DNA of 64,000 nt from Calycina herbarum (taxonomy: Eukaryota; Ascomycota; Leotiomycetes; Helotiales; Pezizellaceae): assembly GCA_001414485.1 (NCBI GenBank), contig LLEY01000001.1:248001-312000 (forward strand). Reading direction: 5' to 3'. Below the pieces are notes generated by a model. That model was not told where the DNA came from and ran no database searches. It saw only the letters and a list, made by a program, of their open reading frames with translations. Numbering within the stretch: position 1 is the stretch's first letter; the number at the start of each line of letters is the position of its first letter. Both the position numbers and the translations under genes were made by a program. Below, piece after piece: positions 13,545 to 24,578 of the stretch.

Positions 13545-14877
13545 ATGTCGCAAGAGGAAGTCATCATCAACCAATTCATTGATGCGACAAGCACGGATTG
13601 GTCAACGCAATCAGATTACGACCAAGTAAACGCTCTGTTGGTTCACTGGGAAGAAGATGATCTCAATGTTATCACGGAGGTTGAAAATATCAAGAAATTG
13701 TTTGAGGATAATTTTAAGTTCAAGACCAAAGACTTCCCAATTCCATCCAATCATTCCCAAGCCGCTCTCCAAACAGCAGTTTCAAGTTTTATAGAAGCAA
13801 ATGGGGCAATCAATCGAAGCCTCATAATTGTGTATTACGCAGGGCATTCCGGAGAACAAGACGCGCTGCAGACAGAACCTGGTTATGGGCAGTGGACAGC
13901 GTCAGTATAAGCCCATTCATTATACAGAGTAAATGCTTACCGTAAATGTAGGAAAGGGAAAGGTGGCGCATCTCTGTATTGGTATCATGTTCAGCCCTTG
14001 CTGTTTGCGGCTCACAGCGATGTTCTCATAATTTTAGATTGTTGTCATGCAGCGGGTAAGCTGCCAGGGAGACTCCCAGACATACAAGTAGGAAAGATGG
14101 AGCTACTTGCTGCCTCAGGAACAGGGCTTGGAGCTTGGGAGTGGTTTTCGATGTCGATAAAATACCAAATACAGAAGATAACCCAGTTCTTCTTTCCGAA
14201 ATGTTACCGAAACGCAGAAGGGTTCCACTTGGTCGTCGAATCAAGCTCGCTTATACCCTCGCTGTAGCTCTAGAGAGCTTCCATCGTGTTGGCTGGGTTC
14301 ATAAGGAGATCAAGTCGTCAAACATTGCATTCTTCCTAAACAAAGACACCACAGAAGTTGAACCCAATGAGATATTGCGACCATTTATATTTGGATTCGA
14401 GTGCTCGCGGCCCGAGAACGTAGATTCCGAAATGAAGACCGACTTCACGTTAAACAACAACGCCTACCGCCACCCAGAGCGCTGGGGGAAGCCGCAGCAG
14501 AAGTTCGAGAAAACCCACGATGTGTACTCTTTGGTAAATATCACTTGGTCATATTACACCTTTAGAACTTATTAGTTAACCTTCACGACCAGGGGGTTGT
14601 TTTTCTTGAGATTGCATTTTGGAGACCAATTCTACAAAGCGCTGAACTGCAAAATAAGCAGAATGGGCTAAGCCTTGACCCAGAAGTAGTCAAAGCGAAA
14701 CTAGTACAGCGTGTACAGAACGACTTACCATTTCTAGTAGGACAGGCTTTTGCGGACGCGGTGATCTCGTGTTTGACTTTCAAAGAGCTGACTGTGGGTA
14801 TGACTGAGTTCCAAGTTTATCACACTTTTAGCACAAGAGTCGTGCAAGGATTGAATGCAACTTTTGCGAGGTTGTAG
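13545..14877 (+). pseudogene. Chimeric remnant: caspase-like N-terminal half joined to pseudokinase C-terminal half
   Basis: Exon 1 (13545-13900) and exon 2 (from 13952) encode a caspase/metacaspase p20-like fold. The catalytic dyad candidates are visible as IIVYYAGHSG (H101) and VLIILDCCHAAG (C149/C150). The similarity stops at KMELLAASGTG near 14125. From 14135, in a different frame, a protein-kinase-like C-lobe begins (GVVFDVDKI), with WVHKEIKSSNIAFF where an active kinase has HRDxKxxN and IFGF in place of DFG, then NNAYRHPERWG and an APE/F-helix-like stretch. An intron at 14534-14592 joins VYSL to GVVFLEIAFW, and the frame continues to TRVVQGLNATFARL and a stop at 14875-14877. The kinase lacks catalytic Asp residues, so it would be a pseudokinase. 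The frame break at the junction, unless spliced out, makes the combined gene broken. Similar kinase-like modules occur with HeLo-type cell-death proteins in fungi. Confidence 0.65.
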
Positions 14878-15548
14878 ACAAAAAGCCTTATATTACAGAA
14901 CGTGTCAATTTCGCCCAGACTATTATAATAGTATTTGTTTTCCAGCGCTATTTGACAACCAAACTTTCAATGTATCCCCTATCCATATCGCTTAACACGA
15001 AGCTATAACACCCTGAAACAAATACCCCGTATAAGACTAGAATAGTGACACCTTTCTCAGACTAAAAAAGACGTTGTTCATCATAACTTGTAATTTCTCC
15101 AAAGGGCGAGAAGATGGGAGAAATACTGTGGGCATCAAATGACGCGCCAATTTATTGAACCACTTATAAACAACAATGCTTCAATAATATATGAGTCAAA
15201 CCCTCACGGTAAGTTTGTTAGTATCTCTCGAGAAACAAAATGCACGAGAAATGGTGATTGAAAGAAGAGAGCGGAACAGAGACATGTAAGGTAGGAAGTT
15301 GCATTAGTTTGATCGTCTTTCCAGACGAGGAGGTGTTGATTTTGGGAGCGATAGATATTCCAGATAGATACAGAACTCTGAACTAAGCACTAAATCCACC
15401 TAAAATATGCCATCACTCCCTCTCGAGCCTTTTCAAAAATAACAAGTAACAACCATGCGACCGCACTCAGCTTTCCCTTCCCAAAAACGCCGATATCAAA
15501 CAAAACCCCTACAAAAACACATCTAACCCACAAACTACCATGCCCTCC
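14878..15548. other. Intergenic, no gene seen
   Basis: AT-rich spacer between two convergent genes. Only short frames are present, and I see no repeat or RNA gene. Confidence 0.4.
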
Positions 15549-16484
15549 TCACATAGGCATCCTCCTCATCTCCTCAATACTCCAATACTTCCTCATATTC
15601 TCCGCCCCCAGCGTCTTAACCTCCTCATCTAAATGCTTCCACAGCACCTCACCCCACTGCATTCTCTCATCCATATCCTTCAACACCAACTCCCGCTCTC
15701 CACTCCGAACCTCCTTAATATACTTCTCCAACCCATCCATGCCCTTATGTATTTCCTTGTGTTGATTCAACAGGGTCGCTGTATTTTGAAATTGTGGCAT
15801 CTTTCGTGCTAGAACAGGGAAGATATGTGCTTCTTCGATTCCGTGGTGGGCTTCGAGGTGCGAGAGGAACTGCGATGCGATGGAGAGGAATTGTTTGAGG
15901 GATGTATTTGCAGGTCGTCGATTGTTTTGGCAGGCTGTGGAGAGGAGGGTCCATGTTTGGCGGAAGTGGTTGTGCTGTTTACTGTTAGTTTTCTGTGCTT
16001 CTTCTTCTGCCATCCATTCTGACATCGCATATGCTGACGGAGGGGAGAGAAGACTTACGAAATACTCCATATGCTCAGCCATGCTATTATAAGCCCTAAA
16101 CTCCGCAGCAGATAATTTCTTAAGTTCTGGCTCCTTCTCCTTAACCACCTCCTTCCTTTCTTCCTTCTTCTCTGGAACTGGAGCTGCCTTCTTCGCAGCC
16201 TCTGCCTTACCTTCCTTGTCGCATTCCTCAATGATATTCAGTACCTCCGTCAAAGCCTCTTCCCTCCCCTCATTCTTCCCCAAAATATCGCTCTCGTTCG
16301 GTAACCCCGCCATGTTATCGTATCCCTTGTTTGCCGTGGTATTAAATGCCCGCAACCCTCTCTTTTCAACCCCGCAGACGAGAGCGTTTGCACTAAAGCC
16401 CTTCCCTCTAAACCCTCGATTCGCAACCGGAATAACTTTGAAAGACTTGGAGAAAGTAGGCAGAATGCGAACAAGAAAGGTCAT
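15549..16484 (-). CDS. Hemerythrin HHE-domain protein, probable mitochondrial targeting
   Basis: Exons 16484-16059 and 15974-15549 give 283 residues. The N-terminus MTFLVRILPTFSKSFKVIP, followed by many Arg/Lys and no acids, resembles a mitochondrial presequence. A charged Lys/Glu linker leads to the HHE four-helix bundle (about residues 125-283). Likely metal ligands lie in EHMEYFHNHFRQTW, SHLEAHHGIEEAHIFPVL, NQHKEIHKGMDGLEKY and WKHLDEEV. The 84-base intron (16058-15975, donor GTAAGT, acceptor ACAG, branch ACTAAC) is a multiple of three and contains no stop, so the unspliced message is also open. Splicing is preferred because it joins MEYF directly to HNHF, as the fold requires. Upstream in-frame sequence has no ATG. 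Function is likely di-iron oxygen or redox sensing; substrate is unknown. Confidence 0.85.
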   Translation of the reverse strand: MTFLVRILPTFSKSFKVIPVANRGFRGKGFSANALVCGVEKRGLRAFNTTANKGYDNMAGLPNESDILGKNEGREEALTEVLNIIEECDKEGKAEAAKKAAPVPEKKEERKEVVKEKEPELKKLSAAEFRAYNSMAEHMEYFVSLLSPPSAYAMSEWMAEEEAQKTNSKQHNHFRQTWTLLSTACQNNRRPANTSLKQFLSIASQFLSHLEAHHGIEEAHIFPVLARKMPQFQNTATLLNQHKEIHKGMDGLEKYIKEVRSGERELVLKDMDERMQWGEVLWKHLDEEVKTLGAENMRKYWSIEEMRRMPM

Positions 16485-17388
16485 GAAGAATCGCAAAAAC
16501 TTTAACGAAAGAAAAGGAAGAAAGCTGAGGCAAAACCAAACAACCCCTCTATTAAGGAAAAGGCAGAGAGAAAAAACCAAAGTGAAATACAAACCTGCCT
16601 ATTGGCTATTCCCTTCGTAGTACGTTAGTTAGTGTCAACATGACGCTGACCAAAAGCTTTATCAGACGTCGACCGATTGGAAAGCCCCATCTCGGACCTC
16701 GGGGTCCCGCAATTCTCCGGGGACATTTGTCGCTGTCACGTGGTGAGGATTCTCACTTGCTTCATTACAAATTACGGCGTATACAACTAACTGTATCAAG
16801 GAGAACAATCAGCATTGTCTCCTTCCTGATCAGTAAACTCTGAGATCCAAACGAAACTCACAATTTCAGAACTTCAAACTTCATTCCTTTGGCTGACTCT
16901 CCTAGTTTTACCCAACTGCAAGACACAGTAGTCGGAAACTATTCATCTTGTCTCAAAAGTCCCCGAAACCTCGTAAAAGGAAAGAGATCAGATAGGGAGG
17001 TAGTACCGAGGCATGTCACGTAAATCACATAAAATACACAAGATACATTCTCAAGTAGGAAGTTATAGATATATGCATAAGACTATAACTCTCAATAAAC
17101 CCTCGTTATCCTCCTCTGACAAATCATCTCTCTTGAATCGTTGATAGATAAGATAATATCACACCGAACAAATATATAACCCGTCACAGACGTATAGTGC
17201 TAACATTATGTATGCTTTAAAAAAGACGAAGAAAAGAACAGCGCGGGAAAAATTAACAGGAAAAACAAAAACGTCGTACTCCGTCCCCATCTAGGTATGT
17301 GTAGATCGCTCGCTGGTATATTTTTGTAATGCAAATAGAGGTCTTGAAAAGATCGCCAGAAAGAAAAAAGTATCGTTATGGTCGTCAT
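16485..17388. other. Intergenic, no gene seen
   Basis: Contains the promoter of the hemerythrin-domain gene and the 3' region of noxR. From 16970 to 17200 the DNA is AT-rich with no supported frame. Confidence 0.4.
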
Positions 17389-19232
17389 TCAAACTTCTTG
17401 TACCCAAAGCTAGAGAAGGGTTGTTAGCAAAAATTCATCGAGAAATTCAAGAGTAATCTTACCTCCATCTTCCCCATGTCTAAGCGCTCCTTCTTCGCAT
17501 TCGACTTTACACTCATGATAATCATCTCCAGATCATCTTGATCACCTAGAGTTATCATATCGCCATTTGGCATATCCTCGTCACGGACCTTGATCTTGAA
17601 GCGCTTACGAAGGGCGAATTTATCCCTGATTTTGTCGACCAAATCCGGAAACTCTATCGCAACTCCGATCATGACATATCGAACATCCTCGGCATGTACT
17701 TTGACACGAATCTTTCGGATATCAGGCCGTCTTGATTGGCCACGCCCACCTCCAGCATTGGAAGGTGCACGCGATCTTGGAGGTGGTCTACTTGAAACCA
17801 TTTCGAAGTCGTTCTCATCAAATGATCCATCATCATATTCGCTTGCGTATTCATCTTCTTCCTCGATGTACTTGGGTTGCCTTCGGGGAGGGTTTCGGCT
17901 GTTACGTCCACTAGAGTACATGTCGTAAACGTCTCCGTAATCTTCCTCATCCTCTTCCGAACGTCTTCTGCTGTTTTGTGGCCTTCGTTCACGGGGACTA
18001 AGTTTTGACGGTTGTCTTGATGGAGGTCCTCGAGGCTCGGATGTTCCGCGTGATCTTTGACTTTGAACTGGGGATCTCTCTTCACGAACTTCGTAGCGTT
18101 CATCCGGTCGTGCTTTATTGATGTTGAGTTTAGCAGGCATTGGCTTTTGCCCATTGCGAACGGAAGCTCCACGACTCATTCCACCACCACTACTAGATGA
18201 GGTAGTGCTACCCTTCTCTGACTCTGGAGGCGGGGTCGGTGGGAAGACCTGGCGATTGAGCGGTGGTTCAGATTGTTGCCGTTTACTTTGAAGACCAGGC
18301 TTGACAAGATTCGAGGCAGCGTATGAGATGTTTTCGACAGGTCGATCATCCTTCACATCAAGTTTACCAGCCTAAGAAAGTTAGTATGAGTCAGTGAGTA
18401 GGAGGACATAACGTACGTTTTTAATCTCTGATCCAGCAAAGCCAGTGAAGGCATTTGATCGATCCGATGCAGCAACCAGACGGGCTTTGCCCAAATAATC
18501 TTTTGTCTTCAAGTTCTTAACCTTGGCTTGATTTGGTCGGTACACAACTCCAACGGGGATTGAGAAAACAGTATAACCCTAGATTTTGTTAGTAGAGAAA
18601 ATCAACATCATTCCAGTAATCCTACCTCTGCCTCTTCCAAAATGGCCTCGTCGATGACATTGTGATCTTCGACAACCTTTTCCTTGACGGCAAAAGTGAA
18701 ATCCTGCATTCCGGCTTCCTTTTGCTGGAGGTATATATAGCACAATCCACGATTGAAGAGCACTTCGCAAGAGTAAAGCTTGAACATTAATCCCAATTGT
18801 GCATAGTCGATCATGTTGTTTCCTCGGAGATACAGCAAAGTATCGTTGAAGTTTGCTAATGCCTCCTCAAAGTCACCTACCAAGAAATTTGATACCCCCT
18901 GTTGAAAGTATGCGACAGCTAGGTATTGATCCAATCTCACCGCTCGCTGATAGCATTCGACCTGTAATTCATTAGGCCAAGAATAGATGGGATGAGTAGA
19001 AGTCTTGTACGCACCGCCTTTTCATGTTCGCCAAGGGTCGCATGAATGACACCGCAGTTGAACAGGATTTTCGAGGTATCTGAAATACCGTCGAATTCCT
19101 TCAAAGCCTCGTCGAACTCATTGCCATCATAATGGCCGAGGGCCTTTACCCACGTTTCGATTTCCTAAGTAGAGAGTCAGCACTTCGCCCTCCCATTTTC
19201 CGAGCGCCCGCACTCACTTGTTTCAAAGACAT
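17389..19232 (-). CDS. noxR: NADPH oxidase regulator NoxR (p67phox-like)
   Basis: NoxR binds Rac and activates the fungal NoxA/NoxB oxidases at hyphal tips. The short first exon at 19232 encodes MSLKQ and is spliced to EIETWVKALGHYDGNEF. Tetratricopeptide repeats follow (about residues 1-170): EALKEFDGI, ILFNCGVIHATLGEHEKA, AVAYFQQGVSNFLVGDFEEAL, EVLFNRGLCYIYLQQKEAG. Next is GYTVFSIPVGVVYRP, resembling the activation-domain region. A long disordered Pro/Ser/Arg-rich middle contains FPPTPPPES and acidic EEDEEDYGDVYD. The C-terminal PB1-like domain includes KIRVKVHAEDVRYVMIG and ITLGDQDDLEMIIMSV. The last exon adds MELWVQEV before the stop at 17389-17391. No SH3 domain is seen, as is usual for fungal NoxR. 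Confidence 0.93.
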
Positions 19233-22200
19233 TGTGAAGCCTCACGAACAATTCCTCCTACGTTGTTTGTATATTATTGAATCGCTGGTCGCCGTCGTAG
19301 CGACCAGCCGTCGATCGTGAAGGGGACTCGAGGTTGCTGTGCACCGCTTTTCCAAAACTTCTCTCCTCGGCGGTGTGGGGTTCCGTGATGAAGCCGTCAG
19401 TTCCGTCCCAGATTTTCCTCTCCAATTCCTTCGCTGTCCTTTCTAGAGACGCGACCTGTTTGGTGTTGGAGTACGATTGACTTGTTGTATTGATTATGGA
19501 TATCGCAAAGGGTTGCTATTACTATAGATTTGTGTGTAGATTATGGTCGGTCGGGGCGGTATGAGGCGGATTGATCGAGGGGTCGAGTGAAAGAGGGTGC
19601 GAGTGGTTTGCAGGAACTTCGAAATTGGAATGATGCTGTTGATGTTGTTCAAGGAATGAGGGTGCCGCGAGAGAGAGCGGATGGTATAGCACGGAAAGTA
19701 CTGGATTGGTATTGTGATGCTGGCTTGCAGCTGTGAGAGTTGGGGAGGTGACAGAGATGGTGGTTGGGAGAGAGAAAACGAGTCGGCGGCACGAGGGTGT
19801 CTTGGGTCTTGGAACTGGCACTTGGGCTTGGAAAAGAGGAGACGTCGGCCGGCAGGACTTTGGGGCAATGAACCTTGTTCCTTTTTAGAAAAAGGGCAGC
19901 GCGTAACACGATATCGAATTAGGAATCGCTAGAAGTCCTAAATAGGGAGCATGGCAAGGGTTACAAGTACAAGGAAGCTCCTCAGGACCAGCCCAGACAG
20001 CAGGTGAGGCACATTATAACCAGTAACCTGCCGGGGGCCGCCGCGGGGGCTGGTCAAAGTGCTGTGAGTGGATCTTCTTCATGCAGCGATGCCTCTCACA
20101 GAAGGTGATGCTGCTGGCGCTGCTCTCACGGTGGGCATTAAAAGTGGCAGTAAATACTTATTGTTCCAGCTTGAATTACTCAGTACTTTGGGACAATTGA
20201 GCGTGATTGTTCTAAATCATCACCTGGGCAATATTTTAAATGGTCCCAATTGTCTGAAATTGGAACAAGAGAGCTAGGTATTTACAACAAGGGCAAATGG
20301 AACCTGATGTATTTACTGCCGCTTTAAATGTCCATCGCCAGCTGCTGCACCAGCTATCCAGGACCAAAGAAGCCGGAGCGGGAAGTTAATTAACTGTACG
20401 TGGGCAGGGGACTCTGCAGCGGAAAATCGGAGGAACTTGCTCTATTAAGCTGGACTTTTGACTTTGCTATGCTTTGACAGAACAGACAAGTTTAAAGTCA
20501 ATCGAGGTTGGCGGGAAGAGAAACCCGTCTGAGGGAGAGTTGAGGAGAGTTGAAAACGGCAAGAGAAGAGAGTTAGCGTTATTAGCACCCGCTGGTTGGA
20601 GTGATCAAGTTTGGAATTGACGGCTATTGCGGCGGGGTAAAGACTATTCTTGATCACTTGGAAATATTGAATTGCTTTTTAGTCTTAGTCTTTGTCACCC
20701 CGTACTTTCGTTTTTTCCACATGTCATGGTTCCAAGTTTCGAAAGATTATTCCGTGCTTATCACTTCTTATCCATCGATTGGACAACTGGAAATATCCCG
20801 ATCCAAAGAGCTGGTAACTCAATCATGACCGCTTTACCCAATCCCGCCAAGGTCACGTGAAGCCTCCCCCTTCTTCTCCCGGAAGATCATACAAGGCTTG
20901 GTCACAGAAGGGATCGGAGGGGCACGGAATGGAAATTTGGCATCGTCAGAGAGCACAGGTCATGTCAAGAGAGTTACCCCATCTCACCTCACAAATGGTG
21001 TGATTGATGTTCCGGATAATCGTATTCGCTGGCTCGGCTAGTTCTCCAATATGTCAATATCGCCCAAGTGCTTAGGTCTTGGACAATTGGGGAAATTTAA
21101 TAGAAGACCGTACGATTCAATAAAACCTCTGTATCCAGCGATTCGATCCCCCTTCTTTTACAGGTAGACCACACGGTATTCCTTCCATGAGCCACCAACA
21201 ACTGTCTGCAATTGGGATGCACCCGCTGCATTTGCTGGGTTTAGAACCATGACGGCCACATGTCCAGCATGCGCGTGCGTGAGCGTAAGCACTGTTTTCC
21301 AGAAACACAAAGCGGCGAGGGTTGCAAGATATGCTCGTGGTCGCCCATTGGTTGGATAGGGGTGACTTGGTGCTTCAGCCATTGCAGGGCGCGTAGCAGG
21401 ACGAAGACGACGGCATATCGAACCAACAACTAACAACCCACCGCCTCCGCGCCTAGAGATCGCCACCAGATTGTTTCTTTTGGGTTAACCTGGAATCCGA
21501 AAGATTCTTTAGATCAGAAAAGACCAAAGCGATGAGAGTCCAGTGCAGGAATCCCAAGCCCAGGCCAGGGCTCAAAGAGAGTTCAAGATGACAAGATGAC
21601 AAGATGATTTGCCTTGGCGCGAAGAACCTCATCGTGCTCCAATATCACTATCAATCCCATCTTTGCGTTTCCTCCCTTCGTACCAAGCCTACCCCATATT
21701 CACATTCGGCATTATCGTCTCAGCACAGCACATCTGCAGTACGAAGGCCTGGCTGGCCTGGCATCACCCGCTGTGCTGTGCTGTGCTTCGACCCGCCACC
21801 GGGCTTCGCCCACGATGTCGAAGAAGATCGCTTTTACTTACGATGCGATCAAAGGATTGCCGCCTTTCCAGCTCCCAAAGGCTTGACGTGGCTCGAATCC
21901 ACTGAATAGGCTCATGAGGGGCCCGGGTCCTGATGGGTACGCCGCTTGGCGCAAAACACTTCGCGCGTCAGAGCCAGCTCGATAAGGCTGGACGAAACTC
22001 CCTACCGCCTCATCGTCGTTTGAGAAAGTCACTGCAAGTCACTGCAAAGAAGGGAAGGGCACCACAACACGAACTAAAAGCACCACCAAAAAGGAACCCC
22101 AAATGCCGCTCCTGTCCGCGATCTCGGGAGTCAATCTGCACCAGATCCTGCCCCATCAAGGCCCCGTTTTCCCGCCTCGTACCAAAAGTCGCACAGCCGA

Positions 22201-22651
22201 TTGCATGACGCCAAAGCCGATCTACAAAACACAGGCCCTGCGCTTTCGTCTCAACTCTCGCTTTCCAGGTTCATGAAGGTGGTCCTTCTCACGAAATGTC
22301 ATGTCTTTGTCCACTTTCACACGAACGGGAGATGCTAGAGCCTGATCTTCAATGTTTTGAAAACTCGATTCGATCGTCAAAAGGCCTGGCTCAACCACGC
22401 TTCCACAAAACAAGCTAATCAGAGACACCCACTCAGGAGGACTCGAGACGTTTGTCCCACTTGCATGACGTTTGACGTTTGACAGGTGCCATGAAGAATT
22501 AGGCCCAAAAAGTTCGGTTGAAATTCTTTCTTTTCTTCTTCCTCCACATTGCCTCTTTCGTTGATGCCATCCCCAGGTGCCCAACAACCCTTCCAAGCCA
22601 CACACCGACCCATAACTTCTTCAACAGACCACTTTGTCGTCCCATATATGA
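19233..22651. other. Long intergenic region: noxR promoter and repeat-like DNA
   Basis: No gene is supported in 3.4 kb. The first 700 bases are the noxR promoter. Around 20107-20350 an imperfect inverted repeat frames about 150 bases (see its own entry). At 21604-21909 all three plus frames are open, but none has fungal gene structure. The text near 21780 includes GCTGTGCTGTGCTGTGC. Confidence 0.35.
20107..20350. repeat. Imperfect inverted repeat, MITE-like
   Basis: The left arm, at 20136-20157, reads CATTAAAAGTGGCAGTAAATAC. The right arm, at 20309-20330, is its reverse complement with two or three differences. Flanking GCTGCTGGCG (left) and CGCCAGCTGC (right) extend the symmetry outward, and TTGTTCCA/TGGAACAA extend it inward. 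A fold-back of this size without coding capacity fits a non-autonomous element. No target-site duplication was confirmed. Confidence 0.5.
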
Positions 22652-23581
22652 TTACAGCATGCCCTTCTTCACTTCGTCCGTCCGTTCCTCCCATAAAGTC
22701 TTACCTGAGCATGAGCAGACCGTCTTGTCGTTATCCCAAACTCCTGCACTCCTGGCAATAACACCTACCAAAGTATCCCCGTCATTCTTCTCAAATTTGG
22801 TGTTTCCGTCATGTTGCTTTGACACAACCATCCCTCTCCCTATCATTTCCCATATCTGAACCGGCTTGTCGAGAAAAACACTTCCAATCCCATCCTTGCC
22901 CACCTGTACAGTACCTAGGAAACCTCGAGGGTGGAGGGAATTTTCCCGAGGGTCGATCCAGATGCCCCTCGTTGACACAACACCCTGAGATATATCTCCG
23001 GTTTCTCTAATCGTGGCCCAATAAGTACCAGGCGACAGCCCACGAATCGTAAGGTCAACTAATGTCAAGGTTGGAGAAACTTGGACCATACGCGCCAGAC
23101 CCTTCACTTTATCCGAGACTGTTGTAGAATGTGTCTCGAGAATGCAGACGGCCGCACCTGTGCACTTCAGTAACTGGCCGTGAAGAAGACTCCGGTGGCA
23201 CTACTCACCATCTGAGCCTCCTGAACCTCTGAGGATGGCATCTCGACCAGTCGCTTGAATGGCTGCCACAATTGCTGAAGGCGCGGCTGTGCGTATACGT
23301 CAGGATCAGGTCTCATGCTTTGACTCCGTGACATGACATAAGGTCGGACGAACCTGTTCCTTCGATCGACACGAGCTGATCCTTGAGATTTGCTTCCACC
23401 TTCTCGATTCCACTGAGTTTGAATAATGAGCCTGATATATCTTTAACGCAACTTTCACAGGTCATCGGCACTGCAAAGAGTGTCTATAAAATTGTTAGAA
23501 TCGAGGTGATCCACGTGATGAGTTTTGACCGGGATCGGCGGTCTTGGAAACACTTACTTGGAAGGAGTTTGTGACTACCAT
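22652..23581 (-). CDS. CCS1: Copper chaperone for Cu/Zn superoxide dismutase
   Basis: CCS1 loads copper into SOD1 and forms its disulfide. Exon 1 (23581-23558) encodes MVVTNSFQ and is spliced to TLFAVPMTCESCVKDIS, the domain I copper-binding MxCxxC. Domain II resembles SOD1: VQVSPTLTLVDLTIRGLSPG, DISQGVVSTRGIWIDP and FEKNDGDTLVGVIARSAGVW. The short domain III carries CSCSGKTLWEER (CxC copper-transfer motif), and the protein ends EVKKGML. Four exons are joined by short introns. The gene is divergent from the uL13m gene, with 293 bases between start codons. The yeast synonym is LYS7. Confidence 0.93.
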
Positions 23582-23874
23582 TATGGATGATTGTATATAA
23601 TGATATGAATCTACTTAGGTAGGTCGAAATGGCTGGGTTTCGTGCTTGATTCAAGAAGGTAGCTTGTGGAATATAAATCTCAGTTGAAAGATGGGTGGGC
23701 TGGGCTTTGAAATCAGGTCGGAGCCGGTTCGGCTCACAAAAGCCGACAAACGCTAAGAAAAAGTCTTGGCATGTACATCTTCAACCTCGCAGCTTCACGC
23801 AATAGCAATACTGATCAACCAACCCACACCTTCCGCCTCCCACATCTCAATCGGCCTCGAGGCAAGCCGCAACT
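23582..23874. promoter_or_regulatory. Bidirectional promoter between CCS1 and uL13m
   Basis: Two ATG codons face away from each other across 293 bases, so both promoters must lie here. No TATA box is obvious. I did not recognise a copper-response element. Confidence 0.6.
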
Positions 23875-24578
23875 ATGTCTCAAACCAATGGAATCGTAAG
23901 CCTCTCCTACGACTCTCTTTTGCATTTCTAGAGTAGCAGTGCAATGCGAACAATATCTTTGCAAAGGATAGCAACTTTATACCGAACATAAGCACCAAAC
24001 TAACTCAATCCTCAAAACAGACAAAACTGGCCTACGCCCGAACATGGCACCACATCTCTGCCTCCACCCCCCACCAAGCTCTCAGCACAATCCGACCCGT
24101 CCCCTCACCCACAAACCCTCTCATCACACCTCCCCCCCTCGGTCGTCTCGCCTCCCGCATCGCAGTCCTCTTAATGGGAAAACACAAGCCCATCTTCGAT
24201 CCCTCCACAGACTGCGGCGACTACGTAGTAGTAACCAACTGTTCCGCCCTCCACACAACCGGCAAAAAGCGCTGGCAGAAACTCTACTATCGCCATAACA
24301 CCAGACCCGGAAACCTGAAGAGTATCAGTATGGATGGGCTGATGGAGAAACTTGGTGGTGCGGAGGTGTTGAGGAAGGCGGTTAGTGGCATGTTACCGAA
24401 AAATCGATTAAGAGACGATCGATTGAATCGGTTGAAGGCTTTTGAGGGCGAGGCGAATCCTTATAAGGATAATTTTATTAGGTTTCAGGGGAAGGTTGTT
24501 GGGGAGTTGGGGGAGAACTTTAAGCCTGCGAAGAGCCAGATCTTGGAGGAGGTTGCGAAAACGGAATCGAGGTTATAA
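23875..24578 (+). CDS. MRPL23: Mitochondrial large-subunit ribosomal protein uL13m
   Basis: Exons 23875-23895 and 24021-24578 give 192 residues. The mature text TKLAYARTWHHISAS, GRLASRIAVLLMGKHKP, CGDYVVVTNCSALHTTGKKRWQKLYY and the MLPKNRLR block are conserved in the L13 family (bacterial rplM). The branch point CTAACTC precedes the acceptor CAAAACAG at 24020. The C-terminal extension beyond MLPKN is typical of fungal mitochondrial L13. The short N-terminus does not look like a strong presequence, which is also seen in yeast Mrpl23. Confidence 0.93.

Noticed and set aside
14814..14841. Possible last intron in the pseudokinase
   Set aside because: Reading straight through gives an in-frame continuation to TRVVQGLNATFARL, so no intron is needed.
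21604..21909. All three plus frames open
   Set aside because: Likely chance in a GC-richer stretch; no splice sites or known motif. A 23-codon frame starting MSKKIAFTYDAIKG is too short to call.
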